Positions 5,784 to 6,853 of a DNA stretch of 6,853 bases are shown piece after piece. Position numbers and translations under genes: made by a program. Positions within the stretch are counted from its first letter, which is position 1, and each line of letters starts with the position of its first letter. The DNA is from an uncultured Erysipelotrichaceae bacterium (GTDB taxonomy: Bacteria; Bacillota_I; Bacilli_A; Erysipelotrichales; Erysipelotrichaceae), in the NCBI GenBank assembly GCA_905201565.1, contig CAJKOS010000101.1, positions 1 through 6,853 of the forward strand, in the 5' to 3' direction. The notes beneath the pieces were generated by a model. It did no database searches. It saw only the letters and a list, made by a program, of their open reading frames with translations, and had not been told where the DNA came from.

Positions 5784-6853
5784 ATGATCAATCTGAATGA
5801 AATTGAACGATACAGGGAAAATAACCGGATTGAGGCAAAGAAGGCACTTGGCGGATTGCCAGAAAGTATTTGGGAAACGTATTCTGCCTTTGCCAATACA
5901 TTAGGCGGCATCATTCTGCTTGGGGTAGAGGAATATCGTGACCATTCCCTGCATACCGTAGATCTTCCCCATCCTGAAGAGATGGTCGAACTATTTTTTG
6001 ACAAGGTCAATGACAGACATAAGGCAAGTGCCAATATCCTTTCACGCAATGATGTTTTCATTGCGGAAAGTGGTGGTAACCACATCATTGTCATCAATGT
6101 GCCACGTGCTTCCAGAAGTGAAAGACCTGTCTATATCAATGGACATATTGAAGAGACATACCGCAGGTCTGGAGAAGGGGACTACCGCTGTACAAAGTAT
6201 GAAATTGAAAGTATGTTGCGGGATGCGGAGAAGGTGACCCGTGATATGCATTGCCTTTCTCAATTGACAATGGATGACCTGGATATGAATAGCTGGCATG
6301 CCTACCGCAGTGCGTTATCCTATGCCAAACCAGAAGCTGGCTATGATCTTGTGAGTGATGAAGAACTGCTATGTGAAATACATGCCGCAAAGAAGAATGG
6401 TTCTTCTATCACCTTAACAAGGGCAGGGGTATTGTTGTCAGGCAGGGAAGAAGTTATTCATGCCATCTATCCTGCCTATGCCCTTGTTTGTGATGGTGAG
6501 GTGGTACATGGAAACCTGTATACCTTTTATGAGGGCATGAAGGAAAAAGTACTGCATCTTTCCTTGGAAAGTGATGTTCGCCATGCGGTGCTTGAGGCAA
6601 TATTGAACTCGATTGTCAATGCGGACTATGATGCTGGTGGTCCTTTGTCCATCACTTTCAGCGAACAGGAAATCCGTATGGAAAACCCTGGTGCTTTCCG
6701 CATTGCCTTTGAACAGGCAGTGGATGGTGGTAATGCGGATCCCCGCAACAGTGCCATTGCCCATATGTTCAACCTCATCGGCGAAGGCAACCACAATGGC
6801 AGCGGCATACCAGGTATTTGGAATACATGGCGCAAACATGGATTTGCCTTGCC
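5784..6853 (+). CDS. AlbA_2 (Schlafen-type) and HATPase_c_4 regulator, 3' truncated by window
   Basis: The frame runs open from ATG 5784 to the window edge, 356 full codons. Residues about 10-125 match the AlbA_2/Schlafen putative DNA-binding domain: RIEAKKALGGLPESIWETY followed by SAFANTLGGIILLGVEE (residues 34-50), and later RPVYING and YRRSGEGDY. Residues about 265-345 look like HATPase_c_4: Glu271 and Asn275 in an N-box-like LEAILNSIVNADY, then ENPG (300-303), Arg321-Asn322, and GSGIPGI from residue 339. Such proteins are usually annotated as ATP-binding transcriptional regulators, although most are uncharacterised and some lie in defence or stress loci. The ATG is 1 base after the microprotein stop. 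Only a weak AAGAAG precedes it, so translation probably depends on coupling. The C-terminal part, often a winged helix, is outside the window. Confidence 0.88.
   Translation, partial: MINLNEIERYRENNRIEAKKALGGLPESIWETYSAFANTLGGIILLGVEEYRDHSLHTVDLPHPEEMVELFFDKVNDRHKASANILSRNDVFIAESGGNHIIVINVPRASRSERPVYINGHIEETYRRSGEGDYRCTKYEIESMLRDAEKVTRDMHCLSQLTMDDLDMNSWHAYRSALSYAKPEAGYDLVSDEELLCEIHAAKKNGSSITLTRAGVLLSGREEVIHAIYPAYALVCDGEVVHGNLYTFYEGMKEKVLHLSLESDVRHAVLEAILNSIVNADYDAGGPLSITFSEQEIRMENPGAFRIAFEQAVDGGNADPRNSAIAHMFNLIGEGNHNGSGIPGIWNTWRKHGFAL

Noticed and set aside
6438..6839. Minus-strand reading frame of 133 codons
   Set aside because: It is antisense to the HATPase_c_4 region of the AlbA_2 gene, where the plus frame shows the conserved residues.

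Overview
The window reads as chromosomal DNA of a moderate-GC Bacillota. The signs are strong AGGAGG-type ribosome binding sites, sigma-A-like promoters, short-stem intrinsic terminators and a transcription-terminating lysine riboswitch. The anaerobe-style redox proteins and overall look suggest an anaerobic gut or oral lineage, possibly Erysipelotrichales-like; that placement is inference. All genes are on the + strand.

Region 1 (1-162) is the C-terminal end of an unrecognised, beta-rich protein. Region 2 (171-1530) is a two-gene operon with its own promoter and terminator. It encodes a double rubredoxin-like protein (243-884) and, with a 4-bp overlap, a ferredoxin/rubredoxin-like fusion (881-1498). 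The pair looks like a small electron-transfer module.

Region 3 (1602-5039) is the most interesting part. A promoter is followed by a full lysine riboswitch (L box) with a mutually exclusive antiterminator and terminator. This controls an AGCS-family sodium:amino-acid symporter gene that is broken by a +1 frameshift at a run of five G, and then, with a 4-bp overlap, a YtcJ-like metal-dependent amidohydrolase. A perfect-stem terminator closes the unit. The logic is that low lysine permits expression of a transporter plus a hydrolase, so this looks like a lysine or lysine-conjugate scavenging operon. Its substrate is not known from sequence.

Region 4 (5110-5607) is an unrecognised two-helix membrane protein with a C-terminal soluble domain. 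Region 5 (5596 to the window end) has a candidate extended -10 promoter. It encodes a 39-residue single-helix protein that looks like a bare sortase-type sorting signal (VPATG, hydrophobic helix, KKKK). One base later begins a Schlafen/AlbA_2 plus HATPase_c_4 type regulator that runs off the window.

The minus strand shows only shadow reading frames. No tRNA, rRNA, CRISPR array, insertion sequence or phage feature was seen.
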